Position numbers and translations under genes: made by a program. A model generated the notes under the pieces. The model saw nothing but the letters and a program-made list of their open reading frames with translations, searched no databases and was not told where the DNA came from. This document shows positions 24,333 through 33,109 of a stretch of DNA of 64,000 nucleotides, piece after piece. Numbering within the stretch: position 1 is the first letter of the stretch; every line of letters starts with the position of its first letter. Origin of the DNA: Clavibacter michiganensis subsp. tessellarius (GTDB lineage: Bacteria; Actinomycetota; Actinomycetes; Actinomycetales; Microbacteriaceae); assembly GCF_021922985.1 (NCBI RefSeq), contig NZ_CP040788.1, positions 1,302,001-1,366,000 of the forward strand. The letters run 5' to 3'.

Positions 24333-24463
24333 GGTGCTCCTCGGGTGCGTGCCGCGGCGAAGGGGTAGGCGGCAGGTGATGCCGTCGAGTGACGACGCTT
24401 GAGGCTATGAGCGCGCTCTCGCGGGCGTAAGCCCTCGTGTGGGGGTGAATGGGGGGGGCGGGA

Positions 24464-25033
24464 CTACTGGGATCCGCTGCCACGACCGGCATCGTGCGGA
24501 TCCCTCTCCGTCGACGTCGACGATCGCGCCTTCTCGACCGCAGCGATGATCCGGTCCGCCACCTCCGGTGCCGGCTCGTGCTCCCAGAACCGCAGCACGG
24601 TCCAACCCAAGCCTCGGAGTACGGCGGTCACCTCCGCATCCCGCTCGACGTTCCGCGTGAGCTTCGGGATCCAGTAGTCGGCGTTGGCCTTGGGGAGGTG
24701 CAGGTGCTCCGGGCAGCTGTGCCAGAAGCACCCGTCGATGAAGACGGCGATGCGCTGGCGGGTGAATGCGATGTCGGCTCGACTGCGGGTCTCGCGGACC
24801 ACACGAGAGTCGATCCGGTACCTCATGCCCTCCGCGTGCAGGATCCGCCGCACGGCTAGCTCAGGAGCGGTGTCACGACGCCTGTTCGAGCGCATGACCC
24901 GCCGGGAAGCGTCGGAAGAGGCCCAGGACACGGGCAGAGGAGAACACGAACGTCCGACCTCGGCCATGGAGCGTCGGAGCCTCTTGCTGGACAGGCGTCC
25001 TCCCACGGCCAGCGCCGGGTCTCCTCCGGTCAC
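24464..25033 (-). CDS. Vsr-like very-short-patch mismatch endonuclease
   Basis: A protein of up to 189 residues with the Vsr fold from about residue 36: SWASSDASRRVMRSNRRRDT, PELAVRRILHAEGMRYRID, SRADIAFTRQRIAVFIDGC (Asp of RADI is the metal ligand), FWHSCPEH with zinc-type His and Cys, NVERDAEVTAVLRGLGWTVL and RFWEHE. Vsr nicks beside T:G mismatches made by deamination of 5-methylcytosine and usually accompanies a cytosine methyltransferase; none is in the window. The GTG at 25033 overlaps the upstream stop as GTGA; an ATG at 24967 would give 167 residues and is an equally possible start. The locus borders lower-GC DNA, suggesting horizontal transfer. Confidence 0.85.
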   Translation of the reverse strand: MTGGDPALAVGGRLSSKRLRRSMAEVGRSCSPLPVSWASSDASRRVMRSNRRRDTAPELAVRRILHAEGMRYRIDSRVVRETRSRADIAFTRQRIAVFIDGCFWHSCPEHLHLPKANADYWIPKLTRNVERDAEVTAVLRGLGWTVLRFWEHEPAPEVADRIIAAVEKARSSTSTERDPHDAGRGSGSQ

Positions 25034-25605
25034 TTGGAGCGTGACACCGTCCAGATCGAGTCCATGCCACGGTCGGGGTGGTACGACCAGGACACCTCGA
25101 TGCCGTCGAACTCCTCCACCTGTCGGCCGTCCATCGAAGTCGTCTGCTCCATGTGCGAGACGATGCTCGCCGGCGTCTTCATCTCATCGACGAAGCACCA
25201 CAGATCCGCGCTGCTCACTCCCGCGTAGTCGTCTTGGCCCCGGTTCTCCAGGTCGAGGGTCAATCCGCCATCCCCGATCTCAGCCTGCGACGAGTCGAGA
25301 TTGCATGACGCCACGGCGTTGCTGAGAAGCGTGGATCGCGCTGCTTGGTCCCGGGCGACGGCCTCCTCCGCAGTGGCGCGTTCCTCAGCTTTCCTGCTGG
25401 CCTCAGCGGCATCGGAGAGCGCACTCCCGACACCGAAGAGCGAAACTCCGACGATCAAGCCGGCTAGCCCTCCGGTAGCGCCCACGACCAGCGGATGCAC
25501 ACGGAACCAGATAGGACGGGACGAATCAATCGGTGATTCCGGCTCACGAGGCGAAGCCTCCTGAGACGGGGAAGCAAAAGGAGAAGGAGGCGATTCGGGC
25601 ACCAT
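25030..25605 (-). CDS. single-pass membrane protein of unknown function
   Basis: A 191-residue protein that I do not recognise. A Pro/Ser-rich N terminus of about 38 residues precedes one transmembrane helix (VVGATGGLAGLIVGVSLFGVG), a short coiled-coil (SDAAEASRKAEERATAEEAV) and a soluble beta-rich C-terminal domain (GDGGLTLDLENRGQDDYAGV, LWCFVDEMKTPASIV, VEEFDGIEVSWSY). Base composition is lower in GC than neighbours and contains no GGATCC, unlike most genes here. It is translationally coupled to the Vsr gene. Topology suggests the C-terminal domain is outside. It could be a fellow traveller in a small acquired module. Confidence 0.7.
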   Translation of the reverse strand: MVPESPPSPFASPSQEASPREPESPIDSSRPIWFRVHPLVVGATGGLAGLIVGVSLFGVGSALSDAAEASRKAEERATAEEAVARDQAARSTLLSNAVASCNLDSSQAEIGDGGLTLDLENRGQDDYAGVSSADLWCFVDEMKTPASIVSHMEQTTSMDGRQVEEFDGIEVSWSYHPDRGMDSIWTVSRSK

Positions 25606-25734
25606 CTGAATCTATGCGTCACGCACGTACGCAGACCTCTCGGAGCGCGATGTCCGCTGCCCCCAGTTGGTGGGCGATCCCAGATGCGACGAATGCCCCG
25701 GCCGGACCCATAGGGTCCTTCCGAGGCATGTCCG

Positions 25735-25808
<74 letters not shown>

Positions 25809-25902
25809 CTGTCCCATCGCTGGGCAACTCGTAGAGCCTACCGCATCAGCGGCACTGCTCCGGCACGCGCCGAGCGCGAGGCCGGCGGAGGCCGGCGCCG
25901 TG

Positions 25903-26451
25903 TCAGGCCGCCGCGCCACCCGACGGCCGAGCCGACGACGAGCCCGCCGCCGCGCCGCGCTCCGTCCGCGCCACCCGCGCCGGCTTCGGGAACGCATCCC
26001 GCATGTGGTCGCTGCGCAGGATGTCCGCCACCCCGATGAGCAGCAGCGAGAACACGATCTGCTCGATGACCATCCAGAGCGGGTAGAGGCCCGGGATCGC
26101 GGCGATCACCAGGGTCACGATGGGGAAGATCTGGCTGAAGAGGCGGAGTCGCGAGTACGCCCACCAGTAGCCGGCCGAGGCGCGCCAGGCGAAGTAGTAG
26201 AGCGTGACGGTCATCGCGAGCACCACGAAGGAGCGGAACCAGACGGCCGGGGCGACGGCGATGCCGTCGGAGGCGAGGGTCAGCGCGATGGCCACGGCGG
26301 TCGCGCCGACGGCGGTCTCGGCGACGAGGATCCACCGGATCCAGCGGAAGGCCCGCGCCGTGAAGGGGTGGTCGCGCTTGTCCTCGGCGATGACGTGGCC
26401 CGCCTGGCGGCCGGCCGCGATGCGGTCGAGACGGCTGAGCAGCTGGTCCAC
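25903..26451 (-). CDS. four-helix membrane protein of unknown function
   Basis: A 182-residue protein. An N-terminal soluble helix (LLSRLDRIAAGRQAGHVIAED) precedes four hydrophobic segments: FRWIRWILVAETAVGATAVAI, WFRSFVVLAMTVTLYYFAW, LFSQIFPIVTLVIAAIPGL and LWMVIEQIVFSLLLIGV. The C-terminal tail is Ala/Ser-rich. I do not recognise a family beyond actinobacterial membrane proteins. The GTG start follows GGAGGA at 9 nt. It is divergent from the flavin monooxygenase at 26,784 and next to tRNA-Pro. Confidence 0.75.
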   Translation of the reverse strand: MDQLLSRLDRIAAGRQAGHVIAEDKRDHPFTARAFRWIRWILVAETAVGATAVAIALTLASDGIAVAPAVWFRSFVVLAMTVTLYYFAWRASAGYWWAYSRLRLFSQIFPIVTLVIAAIPGLYPLWMVIEQIVFSLLLIGVADILRSDHMRDAFPKPARVARTERGAAAGSSSARPSGGAAA

Positions 26452-26670
26452 CGGTGTCGTCCTCCTCGGGTCGGGCGAGCGGGCGTCGGATGCGCCCGGA
26501 TCAGGGTACGACGCCACGCCGCCCGCCCGCCGGGAACGAGCCGGGCTGCGCGGGACGGACACGTCAGCATCCCCTCATCTCGCCGCCGAGGCGCGGGGGC
26601 GACACGATCCGGGCACGCGCGCCGACGACCCGCCCGCTCCCCCGCATGACACGCCATGACGCCCCGCGTC

Positions 26671-26700
26671 GTCACACCCCGCAACCCCGCGTCACACCCC
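26671..26700. promoter_or_regulatory. spaced direct repeats in a 332-bp divergent region
   Basis: GTCACACCCC occurs at 26671-26680 and 26691-26700, exactly 20 bp apart (two helical turns). Just before them are the related tandem words CATGACACGC and CATGACGCCC at 26645-26664. They lie 85-140 nt before the ATG at 26,784. TACCGT at 26726-26731 could be the -10 box. The rest of the 26452-26783 gap shows no gene. Confidence 0.35.
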
Positions 26701-26783
26701 TCGCCAGCCCGCCGGACCCGCCCCTACCGTGGCCCCACCGCGAGGCGCGGCACCGGTCGCGCCCCTTCACGAGAGGACAGGAC

Positions 26784-28151
26784 ATGACCCTGATCGACCG
26801 CGAGCCCCGACCCGCATCCGGCTCCCCCACGCCCGCCCGCAGCACCGCGAACGCCAGCGCCGACGCCCACGCCAGCGCCAGCGCCAGCGCCAGCGCCCAC
26901 GCCGACCGCCCGCGCCCCGCTCCCCTCGGCGACGCCCCCGTCGACCGCTGGAAGGGAGCCCCACGCCCCACGACGCCGGCGGCGTGGATCGCCCGTGCCC
27001 GCGAGGTCGGCGACATCCTCGCCGTCGACCAGGTCGAGCGCGATCGCGCCGGCGCGAGCCCGCACCAGGAGGTCGCGCTGCTCAAGCACGCCGGCCTCGT
27101 CACGCTGCTCGGCCCTGCGGAGCACGGCGGCGGCGGGCAGACGTGGGACACCGCGTACAAGGTGATCCGCGCGGTCGCCCGCGGCGACGGATCCATCGGC
27201 CAGCTCCTCGGCTACCACTACCTCTGGGCGTGGGCCGTGCGGCTCGTCGGCACGGACGCGCAGATCGCGGCCGTCGAGAAGCTCGCGACCACCGGGAACC
27301 TCCTCTTCGGCGGCGCCGTGAACCCGCGCGACTCCGACCTCGTCATCCGCGAGGACGGCGACGAGCTCGTCTACTCGGGCCAGAAGTCCTTCTCTACGGG
27401 CGGCGTCGTCTCCGACCTCACGGTGCTCGAGGGCGTGATCGAGGGCACCGATACCCACGTCTTCGCGATCGTGCCGACCGACCAGCCGGGCATCGTCTTC
27501 GGCCACGACTGGGACAGCCTCGGGCAGCGGCTCACGGAGTCGGGCTCTGTCGAGATCCGCGACGTGCGGGTGCCGTGGGCGGATGCGGCGGGCTTCGTCG
27601 ACAGGGTGTTCCAGCCGCTCGTCTACGGAACGCTCAACGTGCCGGCCATCCAGCTGGTGTTCGCGAACTTCTACCAGGGCATCGCCGAGGGCGCGCTCGA
27701 GACGGCCGCGGCCTACACGCGGAGCACCACGCGCGCCTGGCCCTACGGCGGCGACGACAAGGAGCGCGCGACCGACGAGTGGTACGTCCTCGAGGGCTAC
27801 GGCCAGCTGCAGTCGAAGGTGTGGGCGTCGGAGGCGCTGCTCGATCGGGTGGGCGCCGAGATCAGCGCCGTGCTGCACGCGCCGCGCGAGAGGCTGACGG
27901 AGCGGAAGCGCGGGGAGATCGCCGTGCGGGTCGCCGCGGCCAAGGCGCGCATCGCGGAGGACGGGCTGGAGGTCGGCACGCGCATCCTCGAGCTCACGGG
28001 CGCCCGCGCCTCCTCGGCGAAGGCCGGGCTCGACATCTTCTGGCGGAACCTGCGCACGCACACGCTGCACGACCCGATCCCCTACAAGCGCCGCGAGGTG
28101 GGCCGGCACCTGCTGCTCGGCGAGATCCCGGAGCCGACCTGGTACACGTGA
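26784..28151 (+). CDS. acyl-CoA dehydrogenase-fold flavin monooxygenase (DszC/SfnB-like)
   Basis: A 455-residue protein. The first 50 residues are a low-complexity tail including an Ala-Ser run encoded by GCCAGC hexamers, then the acyl-CoA dehydrogenase fold: GLVTLLGPAEHGGGGQTW, AVARGDGSIGQLLGYHYLWAW, NLLFGGAVNPRD, YSGQKSFSTGGVVSDL, DSLGQRLTESGSVEI, ANFYQGIAEGALETAAAY, ELTGARASSAKAGLDIFWRN. These match DszC and SfnB flavin monooxygenases, as for the gene at 16,041, with which it shares the fold but little else. Likely part of organosulphur use with FMNH2; inference. It is monocistronic and ends at a hairpin. Confidence 0.86.
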   Translation: MTLIDREPRPASGSPTPARSTANASADAHASASASASAHADRPRPAPLGDAPVDRWKGAPRPTTPAAWIARAREVGDILAVDQVERDRAGASPHQEVALLKHAGLVTLLGPAEHGGGGQTWDTAYKVIRAVARGDGSIGQLLGYHYLWAWAVRLVGTDAQIAAVEKLATTGNLLFGGAVNPRDSDLVIREDGDELVYSGQKSFSTGGVVSDLTVLEGVIEGTDTHVFAIVPTDQPGIVFGHDWDSLGQRLTESGSVEIRDVRVPWADAAGFVDRVFQPLVYGTLNVPAIQLVFANFYQGIAEGALETAAAYTRSTTRAWPYGGDDKERATDEWYVLEGYGQLQSKVWASEALLDRVGAEISAVLHAPRERLTERKRGEIAVRVAAAKARIAEDGLEVGTRILELTGARASSAKAGLDIFWRNLRTHTLHDPIPYKRREVGRHLLLGEIPEPTWYT

Positions 28152-28168
28152 TCCCCGCCCGCACACGC

Positions 28169-28208
28169 ACGGACGGCGCCGACCCCGAGAGGGATCGACG
28201 CCGTCCGT
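28169..28208. terminator. bidirectional hairpin between convergent genes
   Basis: ACGGACGGCG and CGCCGTCCGT form a 10-bp perfect stem around a 20-nt loop, 17 nt after the monooxygenase stop and 36 nt after the convergent der gene ends. Confidence 0.6.
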
Positions 28209-28244
28209 CGTGCTGCGAGCCGGAGCCCGCGGAATGCGCGAGCG

Positions 28245-29753
28245 CTAGCGCTTCCGCTTCTCCCGCACGCGCATGTTGACGATGATCGGGCTGCCCTCGA
28301 AGCCGTAGATCTCGCGCAGGCGACGCTGGATGTAGCGGCGGTACTGCGGGTCGAGGTACCCGGTCGTGAAGAGCACGAATGTCGGCGGGCGGCTCGAGGC
28401 CTGCGTGCCGAACAGGATGCGCGGCTGCTTTCCGCCGCGCACGGGGTGCGGGTGCGCCGAGGTGAGCTCCGCGAGGAACGCGTTGAACTTGCCCGTCGCG
28501 ATGCGGGTGTCCCACGACTCCAGCGCGACCTCGAGAGCCGGGACGAGCTTCTCCATGTGGCGGCCGGTGCGCGCCGAGATGTTGACGCGCGGCGCCCACG
28601 ACACGTGCGCGAGGTCGGTCTCGATCTCGCGCTCCAGGTAGCGGCGCCGCTCGTCGTCGAGGAGGTCCCACTTGTTGAAGGCCAGCACGAGCGCGCGGCC
28701 CGACTCGAGCACCAGCTCGATGATGCGGATGTCCTGCTCGCTGATGACCTCGGAGACGTCGATCATGACGACCGCGACCTCCGCCTTCTCCAGCGCGGCG
28801 CTCGTGCGGAGCGACGCGTAGAAGTCGGCGCCCTGGGCGAGGTGCATGCGGCGGCGGATGCCGGCGGTGTCGACGAAGCGCCACACCTTGCCGGCGATCT
28901 CGACCTGCTCGTCGACGGGATCGCGCGTCGTGCCGGCGAGCTCGTTGACGACCACGCGCTCCTCGCCCGCGGCCTTGTTGAGCAGGCTCGACTTGCCGAC
29001 GTTCGGGCGGCCGAGGATGGCGACGCGACGGGGTCCGCCCACCTCCTCCTTGGCGACCTTGGAGACGAGCGGCAGGGTCTTCAGCACGAGGTCGAGGAGG
29101 TCCGCGACGCCGCGGCCGTGCAGCGCCGAGACGGGGTGCGGCTCGCCGAGGCCGAGCGACCACAGCACGGCGGCGTTCGGCTCCTGGCGCACGTCGTCGA
29201 CCTTGTTGGCCGCGAGGAGCACGGGCTTGTTGGTCTTGCGGAGGAGGCGGACGACGTGCTCGTCGGTGCTCGTGGCGCCCACGTTCGCGTCGACGACGAA
29301 GAGCACGGCGTCGGCGAGGTCCATCGCGATCTCGGCCTGCATGGCCACGGACGCGTTGATGCCCTTCGCGTCGGGCTCCCAGCCGCCGGTGTCGACGAGC
29401 GTGAACCAGCGGCCCGCGTGCTCGGCCTTGTAGGAGACGCGGTCGCGCGTGACGCCGGGGGTGTCCTCGACGACGGCCTCGCGGCGGCCGAGGATCCGGT
29501 TGATGAGGGCCGACTTGCCCACGTTGGGGCGGCCGACGACCGCGAGCACGGGCAGCGCCGGCAGGTACGTGACCTGGTCGGGGTCGTCCGTGGCGGTCTC
29601 GAGGACCTCCAGGTCCTCGTCCTCGAGCTCGTAGTCCTCGAGCCCGGCGCGGAGCGTCTGCGCGCGCTGCGCGGCCAGGTCCTCGTCGATGCTCGACAGG
29701 CGCTCGTGGAGCCCGCTGTCGAGCTCGGGGAAGTCGTCGTCGTGATCAGCCAT
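28245..29753 (-). CDS. der: ribosome biogenesis GTPase Der
   Basis: A 502-residue double GTPase needed for maturation of the 50S subunit. The two tandem G domains are plain: [18 protein letters not shown] near residues 72-90 and [20 protein letters not shown] near 243, each with its DTGGW/DTAGI switch II and NKVD/NKWD. The C-terminal KH-like domain ends in [18 protein letters not shown], the typical end. An acidic N-terminal extension of about 65 residues is common in actinobacterial Der. AGAGGA precedes the ATG. It is the last gene of a leftward core run that starts at 44.8 kb; cmk lies 42 nt upstream. Confidence 0.97.
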   Translation of the reverse strand: MADHDDDFPELDSGLHERLSSIDEDLAAQRAQTLRAGLEDYELEDEDLEVLETATDDPDQVTYLPALPVLAVVGRPNVGKSALINRILGRREAVVEDTPGVTRDRVSYKAEHAGRWFTLVDTGGWEPDAKGINASVAMQAEIAMDLADAVLFVVDANVGATSTDEHVVRLLRKTNKPVLLAANKVDDVRQEPNAAVLWSLGLGEPHPVSALHGRGVADLLDLVLKTLPLVSKVAKEEVGGPRRVAILGRPNVGKSSLLNKAAGEERVVVNELAGTTRDPVDEQVEIAGKVWRFVDTAGIRRRMHLAQGADFYASLRTSAALEKAEVAVVMIDVSEVISEQDIRIIELVLESGRALVLAFNKWDLLDDERRRYLEREIETDLAHVSWAPRVNISARTGRHMEKLVPALEVALESWDTRIATGKFNAFLAELTSAHPHPVRGGKQPRILFGTQASSRPPTFVLFTTGYLDPQYRRYIQRRLREIYGFEGSPIIVNMRVREKRKR

Positions 29754-29795
29754 GCGTGTGTCCTCTGGCGTGTCGGCCCGTCACCGGGCCGCGCC

Positions 29796-30539
29796 TCAAT
29801 CTGTTCGTGCGTGAACGAGATCGACCACCGCCTGGACGGTCTGGTCGAAGTCGATGTCCGTGGAGTCGATGGTGGTCACACCATCTGCGGCGTTCATGAA
29901 ATCGACGACCTGCGAGTCGGCCCGATCCCGGGAGGCGAGTGATTCGCCGACCGCGGCGGCCGACTGATTCGTCGTCTCCGCGGAACGCCTCCTCATCCTA
30001 GCTTCCGGGGAGGCCGTGAGGAGAATGCGCACCTGGGCGTCCGGCGCGACGACGGTGGTGATGTCGCGCCCCTCGACCACGATGCCGGGCTTGTCGCTCG
30101 ACGCCATGAGCGAGCGGAACAGCTCCACCATGTAGTGCCGCACCTCGGGCACGCGCGCCACGTGGCTGACCACGGCGGAGACGCGCGGCTCGCGGATCGC
30201 CTCGGTGACGTCGGTGCCGCGCACGCTCACGCGCGTCTCGGACGGGTCGATGCCGATGTCGTAGTCGAAGCCCTCGATGAGGCTCGTGACGGTCGCGGGG
30301 TCCTCGGTGTCGACGCCGCTCTCCAGCGCGAACCAGCTGAGCGCGCGGTACGCGGCGCCCGTGTCCTGGTAGTCGAAGCCGAGGGCGCGCGCGGCGGCGC
30401 GGCTCACGCTCGACTTGCCGCTGCCGGCGGGGCCGTCGACGGCGACGACCGTGCGGTTGAGCGTGGCGTCGACGAGGAGGGCGTCCTCGAGCGGGTCGGG
30501 TGCGGTCGTCTCGGGTGCGTCCACGGCGTCTCCGGTCAT
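29796..30539 (-). CDS. cmk: cytidylate kinase
   Basis: A 247-residue (d)CMP kinase that makes CDP and dCDP with ATP. The P-loop is [14 protein letters not shown] near residues 34-47; other family marks are [47 protein letters not shown] and the closing [18 protein letters not shown]. The N-terminal 30 residues are acidic and unrelated to the fold. The ATG overlaps the tyrA stop by 4 nt (ATGA). A cmk-der pair is conserved in many actinobacteria. Confidence 0.96.
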   Translation of the reverse strand: MTGDAVDAPETTAPDPLEDALLVDATLNRTVVAVDGPAGSGKSSVSRAAARALGFDYQDTGAAYRALSWFALESGVDTEDPATVTSLIEGFDYDIGIDPSETRVSVRGTDVTEAIREPRVSAVVSHVARVPEVRHYMVELFRSLMASSDKPGIVVEGRDITTVVAPDAQVRILLTASPEARMRRRSAETTNQSAAAVGESLASRDRADSQVVDFMNAADGVTTIDSTDIDFDQTVQAVVDLVHARTD

Positions 30540-31654
30540 CCGGCGATCCTCCAGTTCCGTTCTTCGAGCCGCGCGACCAGGCGGTCACGGGCCTCGGGCA
30601 GCACGGCGATCTCGACGAGACCGACCTGCGCGCCCTGGGAGTGCTCGAGGCGCAGGTCCTCGATGCTGACGTCGGCGGCGCCGACGTCCGCGATCAGCGC
30701 GGCGAGCTGGCCGGGCCGGTCGTCGATCATCACGGTGAGGGCGGCGAAGCGCCGGTCCTGCCCGTGCTTGCCGGGGATGCGGGCGACGCCCGCGTTCCCC
30801 GCGTGGATCCGCTCGGCCACCCGCAGCCGGGCACCCTGCGCGTCGACGTCGTCGAGCGCGCCGATGACGTCGTCGAGGTCGGCGCGCATGGCGCGCAGGA
30901 TCGGCACGATGCGGGAGGCGTTGGCGCCGAGGATCTGCACCCACAGCGCCGCGTCGCTCGACGCGATGCGCGTGGTGTCGCGGAGCCCCTGGCCGGAGAG
31001 GCCGAGCGCGGTCGCGGATCCGTCGGCGAGCCGCGACGCCAGCAGGCTCGCGACCACCTGCGGCACGTGCGAGACGAGCGCCACCGAGGCGTCGTGCTCC
31101 TCCGCGGTCATCTCGATCGGCACGCCGCCGAGGTCGAGGATCAGCTGCTCGACGGGCGCGCCCGCCGCGTACGTGATGCCGCCGTGGCCCGCGATGACCC
31201 AGGGCCGGCCGAGGAAGAGGTCGCCCGTCGCGGAGACGGGGCCGCCGCGCTCGCGCCCGGCGAGCGGGTGCGAGCCGAGGTAGCGGGAGAGGTCGGCGCC
31301 CATCGCGGCGAGATCCGCGAGCGGCGCGGCCTTCACGCTCGCGACGTCGGTGACGAGGGCGTCCGGATGCGCGGCCAGCTCGGCCGCGACCACGCGCGCG
31401 GTCACGTCCGGCGGCACGCACACGACCACCAGCGACGGCCGGTCGGGCGCGGACGACGCGTCCGCGATCCGCCCGGCGCCCATGTCCGCCGCGAGCCGCA
31501 ACGTGGTCGGCGACGCGTCCGCGAGCACCACGTCGACGCCGCGGGCGGAGAGCCCGAGGCCGATGCTCGTGCCGAGGAGCCCCGTGCCGACGATCCGGAC
31601 GGTCCCCTGCACGCGCGTGTCGGTCGCCTGGACGGCGCCCGCGGCCTCGCTCAC
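30536..31654 (-). CDS. tyrA: prephenate dehydrogenase with ACT domain
   Basis: A 372-residue NAD(P)-dependent enzyme of tyrosine synthesis. The Rossmann motif is [17 protein letters not shown] near residues 19-36; the substrate-site block is [14 protein letters not shown] near 125, and [15 protein letters not shown] holds the catalytic-region His. Residues about 293-372 form a regulatory ACT domain ([23 protein letters not shown]), probably sensing tyrosine. The GTG start overlaps rluB by 4 nt, and the stop overlaps cmk. Confidence 0.94.
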   Translation of the reverse strand: MSEAAGAVQATDTRVQGTVRIVGTGLLGTSIGLGLSARGVDVVLADASPTTLRLAADMGAGRIADASSAPDRPSLVVVCVPPDVTARVVAAELAAHPDALVTDVASVKAAPLADLAAMGADLSRYLGSHPLAGRERGGPVSATGDLFLGRPWVIAGHGGITYAAGAPVEQLILDLGGVPIEMTAEEHDASVALVSHVPQVVASLLASRLADGSATALGLSGQGLRDTTRIASSDAALWVQILGANASRIVPILRAMRADLDDVIGALDDVDAQGARLRVAERIHAGNAGVARIPGKHGQDRRFAALTVMIDDRPGQLAALIADVGAADVSIEDLRLEHSQGAQVGLVEIAVLPEARDRLVARLEERNWRIAG

Positions 31655-32511
31655 TCGCCGTCCTCGCGGTCGACGTCCCCCTGCGCCTCGGCCGCCGCGC
31701 CGGCGCCCTGCGGGGTCGCGGGTCCGGCCTGCGCGCGGGCCTCGCGCGAGATGGTGAGGAGCTGGCCGAGCTCGTCGGAGGTGAGGTCGCGCACGCGGCC
31801 GACCCCGAGGGATCCGAGGTGCAGCGGCCCGAACTGGCGGCGCACGAGCTCCTCCACCGGGTGGCCGACCTCGTCGAGCATGCGGCGCACGATGCGGTTG
31901 CGGCCCGAGTGCAGCGTGATCTCCACGAGCGTCTGGTCGCCGCCGCCCGAGAGGATGCGCGCGCGGTCCGCCTGGATCGGCCCGTCCTCGAGGTCCACGC
32001 CCTGCGTGAGCCGCTGGATCGTCTGCGGCGTGACGCGGCCGGTGACCTTGGCGATGTACGTCTTCAGCACGCCGAAGGACGGGTGCGCGAGCACGTGCGC
32101 GAGGTCGCCGTCGTTGGTGAGGATGAGGAGCCCGCTCGTCTCCGCGTCGAGGCGGCCGACGTTGAACAGGCGCTCCTCGAACTCCTCGGTGAACTCGCGG
32201 AGGTCGGGGCGGCCGCGCTCGTCGCGGAGCGAGGAGTAGATGCCGACGGGCTTGTTGAGCATCAGGTAGCGCTTGGAGGTGTCGAGCTGCACGGCCTGGT
32301 CGTCGACCGCGACCTCGTCGACGTCGGGGTCGATGCGGCGGCCGGGCTCGGTGACGACCTCGCCGTTCACGGTGACGCGGCCCGCGGCGATCATGTCCTC
32401 GCAGACGCGGCGGCTGGCGACGCCGGCGGCGGCCATCACCTTCTGCAGGCGGATGCCCTGCACCGGCTCGTCCGGGTTCCAGGCGTGCTCGTTCTCAGTG
32501 GAGGGGGTCAT
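31651..32511 (-). CDS. rluB: 23S rRNA pseudouridine synthase, RluB/RsuA family
   Basis: A 286-residue pseudouridine synthase. An N-terminal S4 RNA-binding domain (LQKVMAAAGVASRRVCEDMI, residues about 22-80) is followed by the catalytic domain with NKPVGIYSSLRDERGRP and FNVGRLDAETSGLLILTNDG, whose Asp is the catalytic residue; SGRNRIVRRMLDEVGHPV and LVRRQFGPL complete the RsuA-family pattern. Together these modify a uridine of 23S rRNA. The C-terminal 30 residues are low complexity. It overlaps scpB by 17 nt, part of the common scpA-scpB-rluB string. Confidence 0.93.
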   Translation of the reverse strand: MTPSTENEHAWNPDEPVQGIRLQKVMAAAGVASRRVCEDMIAAGRVTVNGEVVTEPGRRIDPDVDEVAVDDQAVQLDTSKRYLMLNKPVGIYSSLRDERGRPDLREFTEEFEERLFNVGRLDAETSGLLILTNDGDLAHVLAHPSFGVLKTYIAKVTGRVTPQTIQRLTQGVDLEDGPIQADRARILSGGGDQTLVEITLHSGRNRIVRRMLDEVGHPVEELVRRQFGPLHLGSLGVGRVRDLTSDELGQLLTISREARAQAGPATPQGAGAAAEAQGDVDREDGE

Positions 32512-33109
32512 GGAAGCCTTCCGCCCCGTCGGGGAGCAACGGGGAGATCGGGGGGAGCTCGTCGAGCGAGTTGATGCCGAGCTGCGTGAGCAGGTGGTCT
32601 GTCGTACCGTAATGGATCGCGCCGGTCTCGCCGTCGGTGAAGGCCTCCGTAACGAGGCCCCGCGCGAGCAGCGTCCGCACCACCGAGTCGACGTTGACGG
32701 CGCGGATCGCCGCGACCTGGCTGCGGCTGATCGGCTGCTTGTAGGCGATCACCGCGAGCGTCTCGAGCGCCGCCTGCGAGAGGCGCGTCGGGTTCTGCGT
32801 GAGCACGTGGTCGCGGATCACCGTGTCGTACTCGGCCCGCACGTACACGCGCCAGCCGCCGCCGACCTCGCGCAGCTCGAAGCCGCGGCGCACTCCCCCG
32901 GTGCGGCCGTCGAAGTCGTCGACGAGTCGCTGGATCGCGCGGCGCACCTCCTTCACGGGCGTCGAGGTCGCGGTCGCGAGGGTCGTCACGCTCTGCGGCT
33001 CGTCGGCCACCATGAGCAGCGCCTCGAGCGCGCGGTCGAGGTCGAGCGGCGCGTCGGACTCGGGCGCGGCGGCGGCGCCGTCAGCGGGATCCCCCGGCTC
33101 AGCTGTCAT
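32495..33109 (-). CDS. scpB: segregation and condensation protein ScpB
   Basis: A 204-residue kleisin-associated protein that binds ScpA and SMC to condense the chromosome. Two winged helices are seen: ALEALLMVADEPQSVTTLAT with VRRAIQRLVDDFDGR, and QAALETLAVIAYKQPISRSQVAAIRAVNVDSVVRTLLARGLV, a very typical ScpB block; YGTTDHLLTQLGINSLDELPPI closes the fold. The ATG is at 33109; it overlaps scpA upstream by 11 nt and rluB downstream by 17 nt. Confidence 0.95.
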   Translation of the reverse strand: MTAEPGDPADGAAAAPESDAPLDLDRALEALLMVADEPQSVTTLATATSTPVKEVRRAIQRLVDDFDGRTGGVRRGFELREVGGGWRVYVRAEYDTVIRDHVLTQNPTRLSQAALETLAVIAYKQPISRSQVAAIRAVNVDSVVRTLLARGLVTEAFTDGETGAIHYGTTDHLLTQLGINSLDELPPISPLLPDGAEGFHDPLH

